This document shows, piece by piece, positions 1 to 7,407 of a stretch of 10,363 nt of DNA. Positions within the stretch are counted from its first letter, which is position 1. The number at the start of each line of letters is the position of its first letter. The DNA is taken from assembly GCA_030624945.1 (NCBI GenBank), contig JAUXJB010000041.1:1-10363 (forward strand). The letters run 5' to 3'. The DNA is from Deltaproteobacteria bacterium. Its GTDB lineage: Bacteria > Myxococcota_A > UBA9160 > SZUA-336. Made by a program: the position numbers and the translations under genes. The notes under the pieces are model-generated. The model did not search any database, was not told the DNA's origin, and saw only the letters and a list, made by a program, of their open reading frames with translations.

Positions 1-126
1 ACGCAGGGCCGCAAGACCCGGTCCGTGATCGTGACCGACTCGGACCACATCGTGCTGTCGGCCGTGCAAACCGAGACGATCGCACAGCGCCTCGGCGATT
101 CGGGGGAGGGTGGCCAGGACGGATGA
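1..126 (+). CDS. RemA/DUF370 family regulator, C-terminal part (5' end outside window)
   Basis: The window opens inside a reading frame ending in TGA at 124-126; 41 residues are visible. The stretch [19 protein letters not shown] followed by [10 protein letters not shown] matches the conserved C-terminal half of the RemA/DUF370 family (about 85-95 residues). RemA in Bacillus is a DNA-binding activator of extracellular matrix genes; in proteobacteria related genes sit just upstream of gmk and their role is poorly known. The last nine or so residues ([10 protein letters not shown]) look like a disordered, glycine-rich tail. The stop overlaps the gmk start in an ATGA quartet at 123-126, so the two are probably translationally coupled. 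Family assignment is firm from the motif and the neighbour; DNA binding in this organism is inference. Confidence 0.88.
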   Translation, partial: TQGRKTRSVIVTDSDHIVLSAVQTETIAQRLGDSGEGGQDG

Positions 127-770
127 ACGCCTCGCCCCCGGGTCTGGTGTTCGTGGTGTCCGGACCGTCGGGCTCTGGCAAGTCCACCCTCTTGCGGCGG
201 GTGCTGGCGGCCGATTCCCAGGTGTGCTTCTCGGTCTCCCACACCACGCGCGCGCCGCGCGCGGGCGAGGTCGACGGGCGCGATTACTGGTTCGTGGACG
301 AGCAGGCCTTTCGAGAGAGGATCGAGCGGGGCGGCTTTCTCGAATGGGCGGAGTACGGGGGGCACCTCTACGGCACGAGTCGCGAGGCCATCTGTGAGCC
401 CACCGCTCGGGGCCTGGACGTGATCCTCGAGGTGGAGGTCCAGGGAGCGGCACAGCTGCGCCAGAGTCTGGCGGAAGCGGTATTCGTGTTCCTCATTCCT
501 CCCTCGCTGGACGTCCTGGAGCAGCGTTTGCGAGGTCGCGGGACGGAGGACGAGGACGTCATCTGCAAGCGACTCGTGCGTTCGCGCGAGGAGATCCACC
601 TCGTCTTCGAAGACGGCGACGGGGATTCGCCGCTGGGCTCCTACGAATACGTCATCGTCAATGACGACGTCGATCGCGCCGTGGCCGACCTGTTGCACGT
701 GGTGGGCGCAGCGCGGGTGGCGCGCCAACGGGTCGTCGCTTCCCAGCGCCAGCACTTCGGCTTCGACTGA
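123..770 (+). CDS. gmk: guanylate kinase (Gmk)
   Basis: This 215-residue enzyme phosphorylates GMP to GDP with ATP, in the cytoplasm, feeding both GTP and (p)ppGpp synthesis. The P-loop GPSGSGKS is at residues 14-21. The GMP-binding region follows: SHTTRAPR at about 39-46 and DYWFV at about 54-58. The lid arginines lie near 135-153 and VNDDVDRA near 179-186. The ATG at 123 overlaps the preceding stop (ATGA); AGGA at 116-119 is a close but imperfect ribosome-binding site. Two oddities stand out. The usual aspartate of the D-x-Q-G-A motif is glutamate here (LEVEVQGA). Between the lid helix and EYVIVNDD there is a run of roughly ten extra residues rich in Asp and Gly (about 162-172), absent from E. 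coli Gmk. The family call is secure; any effect of these changes is unknown. Confidence 0.97.
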   Translation: MNASPPGLVFVVSGPSGSGKSTLLRRVLAADSQVCFSVSHTTRAPRAGEVDGRDYWFVDEQAFRERIERGGFLEWAEYGGHLYGTSREAICEPTARGLDVILEVEVQGAAQLRQSLAEAVFVFLIPPSLDVLEQRLRGRGTEDEDVICKRLVRSREEIHLVFEDGDGDSPLGSYEYVIVNDDVDRAVADLLHVVGAARVARQRVVASQRQHFGFD

Positions 771-784
771 GCGGGTTCGTTCGT

Positions 785-2917
785 ATGGCGCGGATCAACG
801 ACATCGTCGATCAGGTCGAGCAGAACTTTCCCGACACCGATCCCTCGATTCTGCACAAGGCATACGTCTATTCGGCCCGCGTACACCAGGGACAGATGCG
901 ACTCTCCGGCGAGCCTTACCTCACCCACCCCTTGGCGGTGGCGAGCCTGCTGTCGGAGATGCGACTGGATGCCGTGACGGTCGCGGTCGGACTGCTCCAC
1001 GACACCGTCGAAGATACCTTTGCGACCGAGGATGAGATTCGACAGGAATTCGGCGATGAGATCGCGGACCTCGTCGGTGGACTGACGAAGCTCTCGAAGG
1101 TCGAGTTCCAGAGCCGCGAGGAGAATCAAGCCGAGAACTTCCGGAAGATGCTGCTCGCGATGTCCAAGGACATCCGCATCATCCTGATCAAGCTCGCCGA
1201 TCGACTTCACAACATGCGCACGCTGGAGTACATGGACGAGGACGCGCGCCGGCGCATCTCGCGTGAGACGCTCGACATCTACGCACCTCTGGCGCATCGC
1301 CTCGGAATCTACTGGATGAAAGAGGAGCTCGAGCAGCGGGCGTTCCGAGAGGTCTACCCCGAAGTCTTCCGATCGATCGAAGAATTGATCCAGGGAAATC
1401 AGGCCGAGCGTGAACGCTATGTCAAGGACATGCGCGAGCGGCTGTCCACCTTGCTGGGCGAGGCCGGACTTTCCGTGGAGGTGACGGGCCGACTGAAGGA
1501 AGTCTATAGCTTGTACAAGAAGATGCGGGACCAGGACCTGTCGATGGACGAGGTCTACGACCTGATCGCCTTCCGCATCATCGTCGACGGTACGACCGCG
1601 ACCTGTTACGAGACGCTCGGCATTGTCCACAGCTTGTGGCGCCCCGTTCCCGGCAGGTTCAAGGACTACGTGGCCATGGCCAAGCCAAACGGCTACCAGT
1701 CCCTGCACACGACGGTCATCGGCCCGTTCGGCGAGAGGGTCGAGGTACAGATCCGGACCCAGGAGATGCATCGCGTCGCGGAGCTCGGGATCGCGGCGCA
1801 CTGGAGGTACAAGGACGAGGGTTCGACCAGTCCCTCGGACGAGAGGAAATTCGCCTGGCTGCGCCAGCTGCTGGAATGGCAGCAGAATCTCAGCGATCCG
1901 AACGAATTTCTGGAGACCGTGCGCGTCGATCTGTTCCCGGATGAGGTCTACGTGTTCACACCGCGCGGAGAGGTGGTCGCGCTTCCCGCCGGCGCGACAC
2001 CCATCGATTTCGCCTATGCGGTCCACACCGAGGTGGGCAACCACTGCGCCGGTGCCAAGGTGAACGGGCAGCTCGTGCGATTGAGCCACCGGCTCGTGAC
2101 CGGCGACACGGTCGAGATCATCACCTCGCCGCATCAGAAGCCACGCCAGGAGTGGCTCGACAACGTGGCCACGGGTCGCGCGCGCAACCGAATACGACAC
2201 GTGCTGAGAACCGAGCAGGTGGAGGACGCACGCACCCTGGGCAAGGAGATCCTGCAGCGCGAGCTACACCGTCGACGCCTGAGCTATGACGGGCTGCTCA
2301 AGTCGGGCGATCTGAGCGTGGCGGCGAAGGACCTCAAGCACAAGGACCTCGACGCGATGCTTCGGGCGGTCGCCTACGGGCGACTGAGCGGTCGTCAAGT
2401 GGCGCGCAAGCTCGGCGGGCACGAGGAGACAGCACCGAAGAACCTCCTGCAGCGGGTATTTCGGCCGAGCCGTGCACCTGCGGACGTCAAGGTCGGCGGC
2501 CTGGATCATGTGCTCGTGCGGTTTGGAAAGTGCTGCGCCCCGCTTCCGGGCGACCCCGTCGAGGGATTCATCACGCGCGGACGCGGAGTGACGGTGCACG
2601 CGCGCGATTGTCCGAAGATCTTTCATCTCGACCCCGAGCGCCGTGTGCCCGTGGATTGGGAAGGGGAGCCGGAAACGGTTCGTACCGTAAAGGTGCGCGT
2701 CGTGTCCGAGGACCGGCCCGGCTTGCTCGCCGCGATATCCAACAGGATCAGCGCCGAGGGGATCAATATCGGAGGGGGGCAGATCACGACGAGCGGCAAC
2801 AACCGAGCGGTCCAGACGTTCGAGCTGTCCGTCAAGAACCGTCGCGAACTCGATGCGGTTATGGTGCAGCTGTCAAAGATCCGGGGCGTCCTCTCCGTCG
2901 AACGGGTCCGAGCTTGA
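785..2917 (+). CDS. rsh: bifunctional (p)ppGpp synthetase/hydrolase, RelA/SpoT homolog (RSH)
   Basis: This 710-residue long RSH makes and degrades the stringent-response alarmones (p)ppGpp. The N-terminal HD hydrolase domain is intact: H48, H72-D73, E76-D77 (HDTVEDT) and D139 with N143 in LADRLHN. The synthetase domain (about 225-345) keeps D259, Y304 in NGYQSLHT and E320 in the VEVQIRT segment. The motif RFKD at 291-294 is the form found in bifunctional enzymes, whereas monofunctional RelA has ExDD. A TGS domain (about 382-447) includes H414. The zinc-finger/conserved-cysteine region has C583-C584, H605 and C609, and an ACT domain (about 635-710) ends the protein. All regulatory and catalytic parts are present, so both activities are expected. 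It starts at ATG 785, 14 nt after gmk, with only a weak Shine-Dalgarno, suggesting coupled translation. No rpoZ lies between the two. Its stop overlaps the next gene's TTG start. Confidence 0.97.
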   Translation: MARINDIVDQVEQNFPDTDPSILHKAYVYSARVHQGQMRLSGEPYLTHPLAVASLLSEMRLDAVTVAVGLLHDTVEDTFATEDEIRQEFGDEIADLVGGLTKLSKVEFQSREENQAENFRKMLLAMSKDIRIILIKLADRLHNMRTLEYMDEDARRRISRETLDIYAPLAHRLGIYWMKEELEQRAFREVYPEVFRSIEELIQGNQAERERYVKDMRERLSTLLGEAGLSVEVTGRLKEVYSLYKKMRDQDLSMDEVYDLIAFRIIVDGTTATCYETLGIVHSLWRPVPGRFKDYVAMAKPNGYQSLHTTVIGPFGERVEVQIRTQEMHRVAELGIAAHWRYKDEGSTSPSDERKFAWLRQLLEWQQNLSDPNEFLETVRVDLFPDEVYVFTPRGEVVALPAGATPIDFAYAVHTEVGNHCAGAKVNGQLVRLSHRLVTGDTVEIITSPHQKPRQEWLDNVATGRARNRIRHVLRTEQVEDARTLGKEILQRELHRRRLSYDGLLKSGDLSVAAKDLKHKDLDAMLRAVAYGRLSGRQVARKLGGHEETAPKNLLQRVFRPSRAPADVKVGGLDHVLVRFGKCCAPLPGDPVEGFITRGRGVTVHARDCPKIFHLDPERRVPVDWEGEPETVRTVKVRVVSEDRPGLLAAISNRISAEGINIGGGQITTSGNNRAVQTFELSVKNRRELDAVMVQLSKIRGVLSVERVRA

Positions 2918-3687
2918 CCGGGTCGGCTCGCCCCCCGATCAGCGGAGTGGTGATCTGCTTCAACGAGGAGGAGATGATCGGCCGCTGCCTGGAGTCTCTC
3001 TCCTTCTGCGATGAGATCGTCGTGGTTGATTCGGGGTCCACCGATCGAACGGTCGAAGTCTGCGGGCGCCACGCGGATCGACTGATCGAGCAGGAGTTTC
3101 TGGGCTACGTCAAGCAGAAGAATTTCGCCCTTGAGCATGCGACGCACGACTGGGTCGTGTCCCTCGATGCGGACGAGGAGTTGTCGGGCGAAGCCGTGCG
3201 CGGCATCCAGGCTGCCGTCGCCTCGAACGGCGAAGGCGCGGCGGGCTACCGGCTCGATCGCATCACGTACTTCCTCGGGGTGTGGCATGACCTCGGAGAG
3301 TGGTCCGGCGACTGGCAGCTGCGCGTTTTCCGGCGCTCGAGAGGTCGTTGGACGGGCCGCGATCCGCACGATCGGGTCGAGGTCGACGGGCAGGTCCGCA
3401 CGCTGCCCGGACAGATCCGTCATTACAACTACCGAGACCTCTCGGATCACCTGACCACCATCGATCACTTCAGCACGCGGCTCGCGCGGGAGATGCGGGA
3501 TGAGGGCATCCGGTTTCGCCTGGTCGACCTGTTGCTGCGCCCGTTGGGGCGGTTCTTCAAGGGCTACCTTCTGCGCCGCGGCTTCCAGAAAGGGCTGCCC
3601 GGCTTCCTCGTCTCGATCTCGACCGCCTACTACGTGTTCATGAAGTACGCCAAGCTGTGGGAGCTGGAGCGCTCGGCCAGGCGATGA
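2914..3687 (+). CDS. GT2 glycosyltransferase, WaaE/KdtX-like (LPS core type)
   Basis: This encodes 257 residues if translation starts at the TTG at 2914, which overlaps the RSH stop (TTGA, 2914-2917). A GTG at 2947 is the next option but would cut into the first beta strand. The GT-A fold signature is clear: VVICFNEE at about 12-19, EIVVVDSGSTDRT at about 34-46, QKNFAL at about 68-73, and the metal/nucleotide-sugar site LDADEE at about 84-89, whose D85 and D87 form the DxD. The C-terminal half, with WTGRDPHDRVEV and the basic amphipathic segment near KGYLLRRGFQKG, resembles WaaE/KdtX enzymes that add a hexose to the heptose of the LPS inner core at the inner membrane. Donor and acceptor cannot be read from the sequence. 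The gene ends in an ATGA overlap with the GT4 gene, so the pair is probably made together. Confidence 0.9.
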   Translation: MTGSARPPISGVVICFNEEEMIGRCLESLSFCDEIVVVDSGSTDRTVEVCGRHADRLIEQEFLGYVKQKNFALEHATHDWVVSLDADEELSGEAVRGIQAAVASNGEGAAGYRLDRITYFLGVWHDLGEWSGDWQLRVFRRSRGRWTGRDPHDRVEVDGQVRTLPGQIRHYNYRDLSDHLTTIDHFSTRLAREMRDEGIRFRLVDLLLRPLGRFFKGYLLRRGFQKGLPGFLVSISTAYYVFMKYAKLWELERSARR

Positions 3688-4829
3688 GGATCTTGCACCT
3701 GACGGCGGACTGGAAGTGGACCGGTCCGGCCGATCCGATGCTGAACGCCGTAGTGGGCCTGCGCGAGCGGGGCCACGCCGTCGACGTCGCGTTCCCGAGT
3801 CCCCCCGCCGGCCAGGCGGGCGCGCTCCTGGAGCGCGCCCGCGAGCGTGGTATCGCTCCGATCCACGCGCTCCGCGTCGGGCGTGGCTACGTCCCGCTGC
3901 GCGACCGGGCCGAGGTGGGGAGGCTGCGCGAGGTGCTGCGCCAGGGGGAGTACGACGTGCTGCACACGCATCACACCCGCGATCAGCTGCTGGCCTTCTG
4001 GGCGTCGCGCGGGCTCCCCGTGCGGCGCGTCGCGAGCTGGCACTCCGGGGAGCCGATCCCGGATCGCCCGTGGAACCGACTCCGCTTCGGGCCCCGCGCA
4101 CTTTCCGGCCTCGTGGTCCTGTCTCCCGGACTCGCGACGGCGGCCGTTCGCGCGTTTGGCTGGCAGCCCGGGCACGTGGGCGTCCTGCCGGGCTGCGTCG
4201 ACGCCGAGCGCTACCGGCCACGCGAACCCTCGCGGGTGCTGTTGGACGAGCTCGGGATCCGGTCCGGCGAGCGCGTGATCGGCGTCGTGGCACGTCTCCA
4301 GCCGCATCGGCGTTTCGACCTGCTGCTGGAGGCCTTCGCACGCGCGCTGCGCGACACGCCGGGCTTGCGGCTGCTCGTCGTGGGGCGCGGGACGCGGGTC
4401 GCACAGGTCGTGGACGAGCCTGCGCGTCGGCTGGGACTCGAGGCCTCGCTGATTCGCGCGGGCTACCGGGGCGAGGACTACGCCGAGGTGCTCTCCCTGC
4501 TGGACGCTCTGGTGTTCCTCGTGCCGGGTTCGGACGGTTCCTGCCGCGCGGTGCTCGAGGCCATGTCGATGCGGATCCCGGTGATCTCGAGCCGGCGCGG
4601 TGTTCTGCCCGAGCTGGTGCGCGACGGGCAGACCGGCCGGGTCGTGGACGAGGATCCCGAGCAGCTCGCCGCTGCCATGCGGGAGGTCGCGCGGGACCCG
4701 GTTTGCTGGAGCGCATGGGGCCAGGCGGCTCGCTCGGCCGTGCTGGAGAGCTACACCATCGAGCGTGGGGCGGAACGCCTCGAGAAGCTCTATTCCTCTC
4801 TCGGGAGCTCCCGCTCTGCCGCTGCTTGA
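3684..4829 (+). CDS. GT4-family (GT-B fold) glycosyltransferase
   Basis: This predicted 381-residue protein starts at ATG 3684, in an ATGA overlap with the upstream glycosyltransferase. The N-terminal Rossmann half begins MRILHLTADW and contains DVLHTHHTRDQLL at about 91-103. The hinge is near VLPGCVD (167-173). The donor-binding half contains VVARLQPHRRFDLLLEAF (about 201-218), VVGRG (232-236) and the EX7E region at 282-292 (GSDGSCRAVLE), then IPVISSRRGVLPELV. The first acidic residue of EX7E is aspartate (D284) instead of glutamate, with E292 kept; I believe related envelope glycosyltransferases share this GSDG-type form, so it is not by itself evidence of inactivity. The likely role is sugar addition to LPS or another surface glycan. 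GC content looks higher than in its neighbours: one sampled 60-nt line (3901-3960) is about 77 percent, against about 63 percent for lines in the RSH and ABC genes. Its 3' end overlaps the opposing GNAT gene. Confidence 0.9.
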   Translation: MRILHLTADWKWTGPADPMLNAVVGLRERGHAVDVAFPSPPAGQAGALLERARERGIAPIHALRVGRGYVPLRDRAEVGRLREVLRQGEYDVLHTHHTRDQLLAFWASRGLPVRRVASWHSGEPIPDRPWNRLRFGPRALSGLVVLSPGLATAAVRAFGWQPGHVGVLPGCVDAERYRPREPSRVLLDELGIRSGERVIGVVARLQPHRRFDLLLEAFARALRDTPGLRLLVVGRGTRVAQVVDEPARRLGLEASLIRAGYRGEDYAEVLSLLDALVFLVPGSDGSCRAVLEAMSMRIPVISSRRGVLPELVRDGQTGRVVDEDPEQLAAAMREVARDPVCWSAWGQAARSAVLESYTIERGAERLEKLYSSLGSSRSAAA

Positions 4830-5287
4830 CGATCTCCGGGCCTTGATACTGGCCGCCACATCAGAACGTGCGTCCCTATGCCTGGAAGCTCGAACTCGCG
4901 CCCCTCGGCTCGGAAGCCCAGCGCCAGGTAGAACCCGACCGCCGAACTGCGCGCGTTGCACCAGATACGGGTGCCACCGAGATTGGCGACGTGGAACTTG
5001 CAGGCCTCGACGAGGGCTCCCCCGATGCCCGTCCGGCGCACGGACGTGTCGGTAGCCATACCGCGCAGGCGCCAGGCGACAGATTCCTGCGCATCTGGCT
5101 GTAGCTCTCGGTAGATCGAAGCAACTCCTACGAGCTCGTTGCCAAGGTACGCTCCGAAGTGTCGCGTGTCCGCCGCATCGTCCCTGGGATACTCGAGTTC
5201 ATCTGCGCTCTGCCCCGGCCGCAGCACGCGCTCGCGTAGCGAGCGCGTCTGCAACGCCGGAATCGCGCGGATCTCGGGTCCCGTCAT
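4790..5287 (-). CDS. GNAT family N-acetyltransferase
   Basis: This predicted 165-residue acetyl-CoA-dependent acyltransferase reads from an ATG at 5287 to a TAG at 4790. The frame stays open further upstream but that part lies inside the ABC exporter gene and lacks family character, so 5287 is preferred. The acetyl-CoA pyrophosphate-binding motif A is RRTGIG at 84-89, following LRGMATD (75-80 and D80), and the C-terminal motif is WCNARSSAVGFYLALGF (109-125). HFGAYLGNELVGVASIYR (43-60) is the central beta hairpin. Together these match a widespread small GNAT subfamily ending in an ELPGIG-type segment with a conserved His (H140); its substrate is not established. It lies 49 nt downstream of the ABC exporter and is probably cotranscribed with it. 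The last 13 codons overlap the end of the GT4 gene on the other strand. Confidence 0.9.
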   Translation of the reverse strand: MTGPEIRAIPALQTRSLRERVLRPGQSADELEYPRDDAADTRHFGAYLGNELVGVASIYRELQPDAQESVAWRLRGMATDTSVRRTGIGGALVEACKFHVANLGGTRIWCNARSSAVGFYLALGFRAEGREFELPGIGTHVLMWRPVSRPGDRQAAAERELPREE

Positions 5288-5336
5288 ACACCCGAACCTA
5301 TCACGACCCTGCCCGCGGCACCCCCGGAACAGGACA

Positions 5337-7199
5337 CTAGATCGGCTTGGTGAGCTGGAGGTCCACGAGTTCGCGGTAGAGGCCCCCCTTCTCCATGAGC
5401 TCTTCGTGTCGACCGCACATGCTGATGCGGCCATTTTCGAGGACGGCGATCCGATCGGCCGCTAGGACTGTCGAAAGGCGGTGCGCGATGACCAGAACGG
5501 TGCGTCCCTTCATCAGGTTGGCGATCGCCTTCTGCACGAGTTGCTCGGCCTTGGCGTCGAGGGCCGATGTGGCTTCGTCGAAGATCAGGATCTGGGGCTC
5601 GCGCAGCAGGGCGCGGGCGATGGTGAGGCGCTGGCGTTGCCCTCCCGAGAGCTGGCTTCCGAGCTCCCCGACCGGCGTGTCGTACCCCTCCGGCATGGCC
5701 TCGATGAAGCCGTGCGCGTTGGCGGCGTGCGCAGCCTCCACGATCTCGTCGAAGCTGGCGTCGGGCCTTCCGTAGCGGAGATTGTCGAGTATGGTCGCGT
5801 CGAACAGGAAGGGGTCCTGACTGACGACCGCGATCAAACGGCGCAGGGAATTGCGCTGGATCCGTGCGAGACTCACCCCGTCGAGCTCGATCGTGCCCCG
5901 ATCCGGTTCGTGAAAACGCAGCAGGAGGTCCGCAACCGTGGTCTTTCCCGCGCCCGTCGGGCCCACCAGGGCGACCGTCTCGCCCGCGCCGATCTCGAGA
6001 TCGAGGCCGCGCAGAACCTCCTCCCGTCCGTAGCTGAAATGGACCTGGCGGTAGGAGATGCCGTGGCGGAGTCGTTCGACCGCGATCGCATCCGGGAGGT
6101 CCGGCGTCTCCTCTTCGGTATCCAGGACCTCGAAGATCCGAACGGCGGCCGGCAGGGCATCCTGGATTCCGTTGTACATCCGCGTCAGGTTCTTGGTTGG
6201 ACGGTAGAGCATGGCTGCGATGGCCAGGAACGCGGCCAGGACGCCCTGAGTGATGTTCCAGAAGCCGTTGATGATCCCGAGGACCCCGACGATCAGCACG
6301 GCGACGAACGCTCCCTGGCTCACCAGCTCTACCGAGGAGCGCGAGTAGACGCGGTTGCGTATCACCTTCATCGAGCGCCGGAAGTAGAGCGCGAGCTCGT
6401 CCCGATAGGCGTCGCGCTCGTGGGTCTCGGTGTTGAGCGCCTTGATCACCTTCATGCCCGACAGGATCTGCAGGAGACGCTGCATCACCTCGGCGACCTG
6501 CTGCTGTCGCTTGCGACTCGACCTGCGGATGCGCCCTCCGAATACCTGCAACACGACCCCGACGGGCGGTCCCACCAGAAGAGTCACCAGTGCCAGACGC
6601 CAGTTGAGGTACAGAGCGGCGCCTAGAGCGACGAGAATCTGGAAGACGTCCTGGAGCGCCTCGCCGAAGACCAGGGCCTGGGCGCGATTCGCGATCAGGG
6701 TGTCGTTGGTGGTGCGCGCGACGTAGCTACCGCGGTTGCCGCTCTGCAGTTGCCTCAGAGGTATGCGGAGCAGCTTGCTGCCGATGTCGAACTGGAGGTC
6801 GACGCCTATCCGCGTCATGACCCATTCGCCGGAGTAATCGCGGATCAGGCGAACGATGGGCATGCCCAGCACGATCGCCAGTCCGGCGAGCAGGATGACC
6901 GTGAAGCCGTCCCGCACCCGTGCCTCCATGGCCGCGCGCTCCGCGGCCAGCTGCGCCTCGACCTCGGGATCGAGCCGGGTGGCGTCTGCGGAAGAGCGCA
7001 GGTCCGCCAGCCAGTCCGCCGAGATCTGGGGGGCCAGGACGTCGTCCAGCAGGGGCTTCACCAGGTAGGCGCGGCCGGTCAAGCCCCCCGCGTAGAGAAG
7101 CGAGAAGAGGAGCGTGATCCCCACCAACCAGGCGTACGGGCGAGCATAGAGCAGGAGGCGCAGAAGCAGGCCGAGCGAGCGTTGCCGGGCGGGCGGCAC
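5337..7199 (-). CDS. msbA: MsbA-like ABC exporter (fused membrane and ATPase domains), probable lipid A-core flippase
   Basis: This 620-residue half-transporter of the type IV exporter fold probably works as a homodimer flipping lipid A-core across the inner membrane. The membrane domain covers about 1-340 with six predicted helices; KPLLDD right after helix 1 (48-53) matches E. coli MsbA. The ATPase domain has Walker A GPTGAGKT (413-420), Q-loop Q461, signature LSGGQ (517-521), Walker B ILIFDE (537-542) and H-loop H573 in AHRLS, so it should be active. The start is GTG at 7199, only 10 nt after the rpmB stop with no strong ribosome-binding site, implying coupling. The loop between helices 1 and 2 (about 53-98) is about 35 residues longer than in E. 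coli MsbA, charged and Ala/Glu-rich, accounting for most of the extra length over 582 residues. The lipid substrate is inferred from similarity and LPS-gene context; another lipid or a drug is possible. Confidence 0.9.
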   Translation of the reverse strand: MPPARQRSLGLLLRLLLYARPYAWLVGITLLFSLLYAGGLTGRAYLVKPLLDDVLAPQISADWLADLRSSADATRLDPEVEAQLAAERAAMEARVRDGFTVILLAGLAIVLGMPIVRLIRDYSGEWVMTRIGVDLQFDIGSKLLRIPLRQLQSGNRGSYVARTTNDTLIANRAQALVFGEALQDVFQILVALGAALYLNWRLALVTLLVGPPVGVVLQVFGGRIRRSSRKRQQQVAEVMQRLLQILSGMKVIKALNTETHERDAYRDELALYFRRSMKVIRNRVYSRSSVELVSQGAFVAVLIVGVLGIINGFWNITQGVLAAFLAIAAMLYRPTKNLTRMYNGIQDALPAAVRIFEVLDTEEETPDLPDAIAVERLRHGISYRQVHFSYGREEVLRGLDLEIGAGETVALVGPTGAGKTTVADLLLRFHEPDRGTIELDGVSLARIQRNSLRRLIAVVSQDPFLFDATILDNLRYGRPDASFDEIVEAAHAANAHGFIEAMPEGYDTPVGELGSQLSGGQRQRLTIARALLREPQILIFDEATSALDAKAEQLVQKAIANLMKGRTVLVIAHRLSTVLAADRIAVLENGRISMCGRHEELMEKGGLYRELVDLQLTKPI

Positions 7200-7209
7200 G
7201 AGCGCGTTC

Positions 7210-7401
7210 TCAGGCGACCTTGGTCACCTTCCCCGAGCGCAAGCAGCGGGTGCAGACGCGAACTCGGCGCACCGTGCCTCCCACACGGGCGCGGACCCGC
7301 TGCAGATTCGGTAGAAAGCGCCGCCGCGTCTTGTTGTTGGCGTGGCTGACGTTGTTGCCCGTCGCCGGACCCTTGCCGCAGATCTCGCACTGAGCTGCCA
7401 T
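7210..7401 (-). CDS. rpmB: 50S ribosomal protein bL28, zinc-ribbon form
   Basis: The 63-residue basic protein starts at ATG 7401 and stops at 7210. [20 protein letters not shown] is the standard bL28 N-terminus; [16 protein letters not shown] and the [18 protein letters not shown] tail complete the family pattern. Two CxxC pairs (C5/C8 and C50/C53) form the zinc-binding site of the so-called C+ form; many bacteria also have a Cys-free paralogue used in zinc limitation, and none is in this window. bL28 is a component of the large subunit near the E site. A strong Shine-Dalgarno (GGGGAG) lies 6 nt upstream. It leads the minus-strand cluster rpmB, msbA-like, GNAT. The assignment is secure; a longer upstream frame exists but is not bL28-like. 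Confidence 0.97.
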   Translation of the reverse strand: MAAQCEICGKGPATGNNVSHANNKTRRRFLPNLQRVRARVGGTVRRVRVCTRCLRSGKVTKVA

Positions 7402-7407
7402 GGGACT

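Noticed and set aside
641..2200. 519-codon open frame on the minus strand opposite the RSH gene
   Set aside because: It is antisense to a fully conserved enzyme gene, its translation shows no recognisable domain, and such long open frames are expected opposite GC-rich coding sequence.
2623..4716. 697-codon open frame on the minus strand, Arg/Pro/Ala-rich
   Set aside because: It spans the antisense of three unrelated conserved genes and its composition is typical of a shadow frame in GC-rich DNA.
5288..5336. Possible terminator between the exporter and GNAT genes
   Set aside because: Only a 4-bp stem (TGCC/GGCA around 5310-5320) is visible and no T-run follows on the minus strand.
5481..6626. 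381-codon plus-strand frame within the MsbA-like gene
   Set aside because: It lies opposite the conserved ATPase and membrane domains; the His/Asp/Glu/Arg-rich translation has no domain logic.
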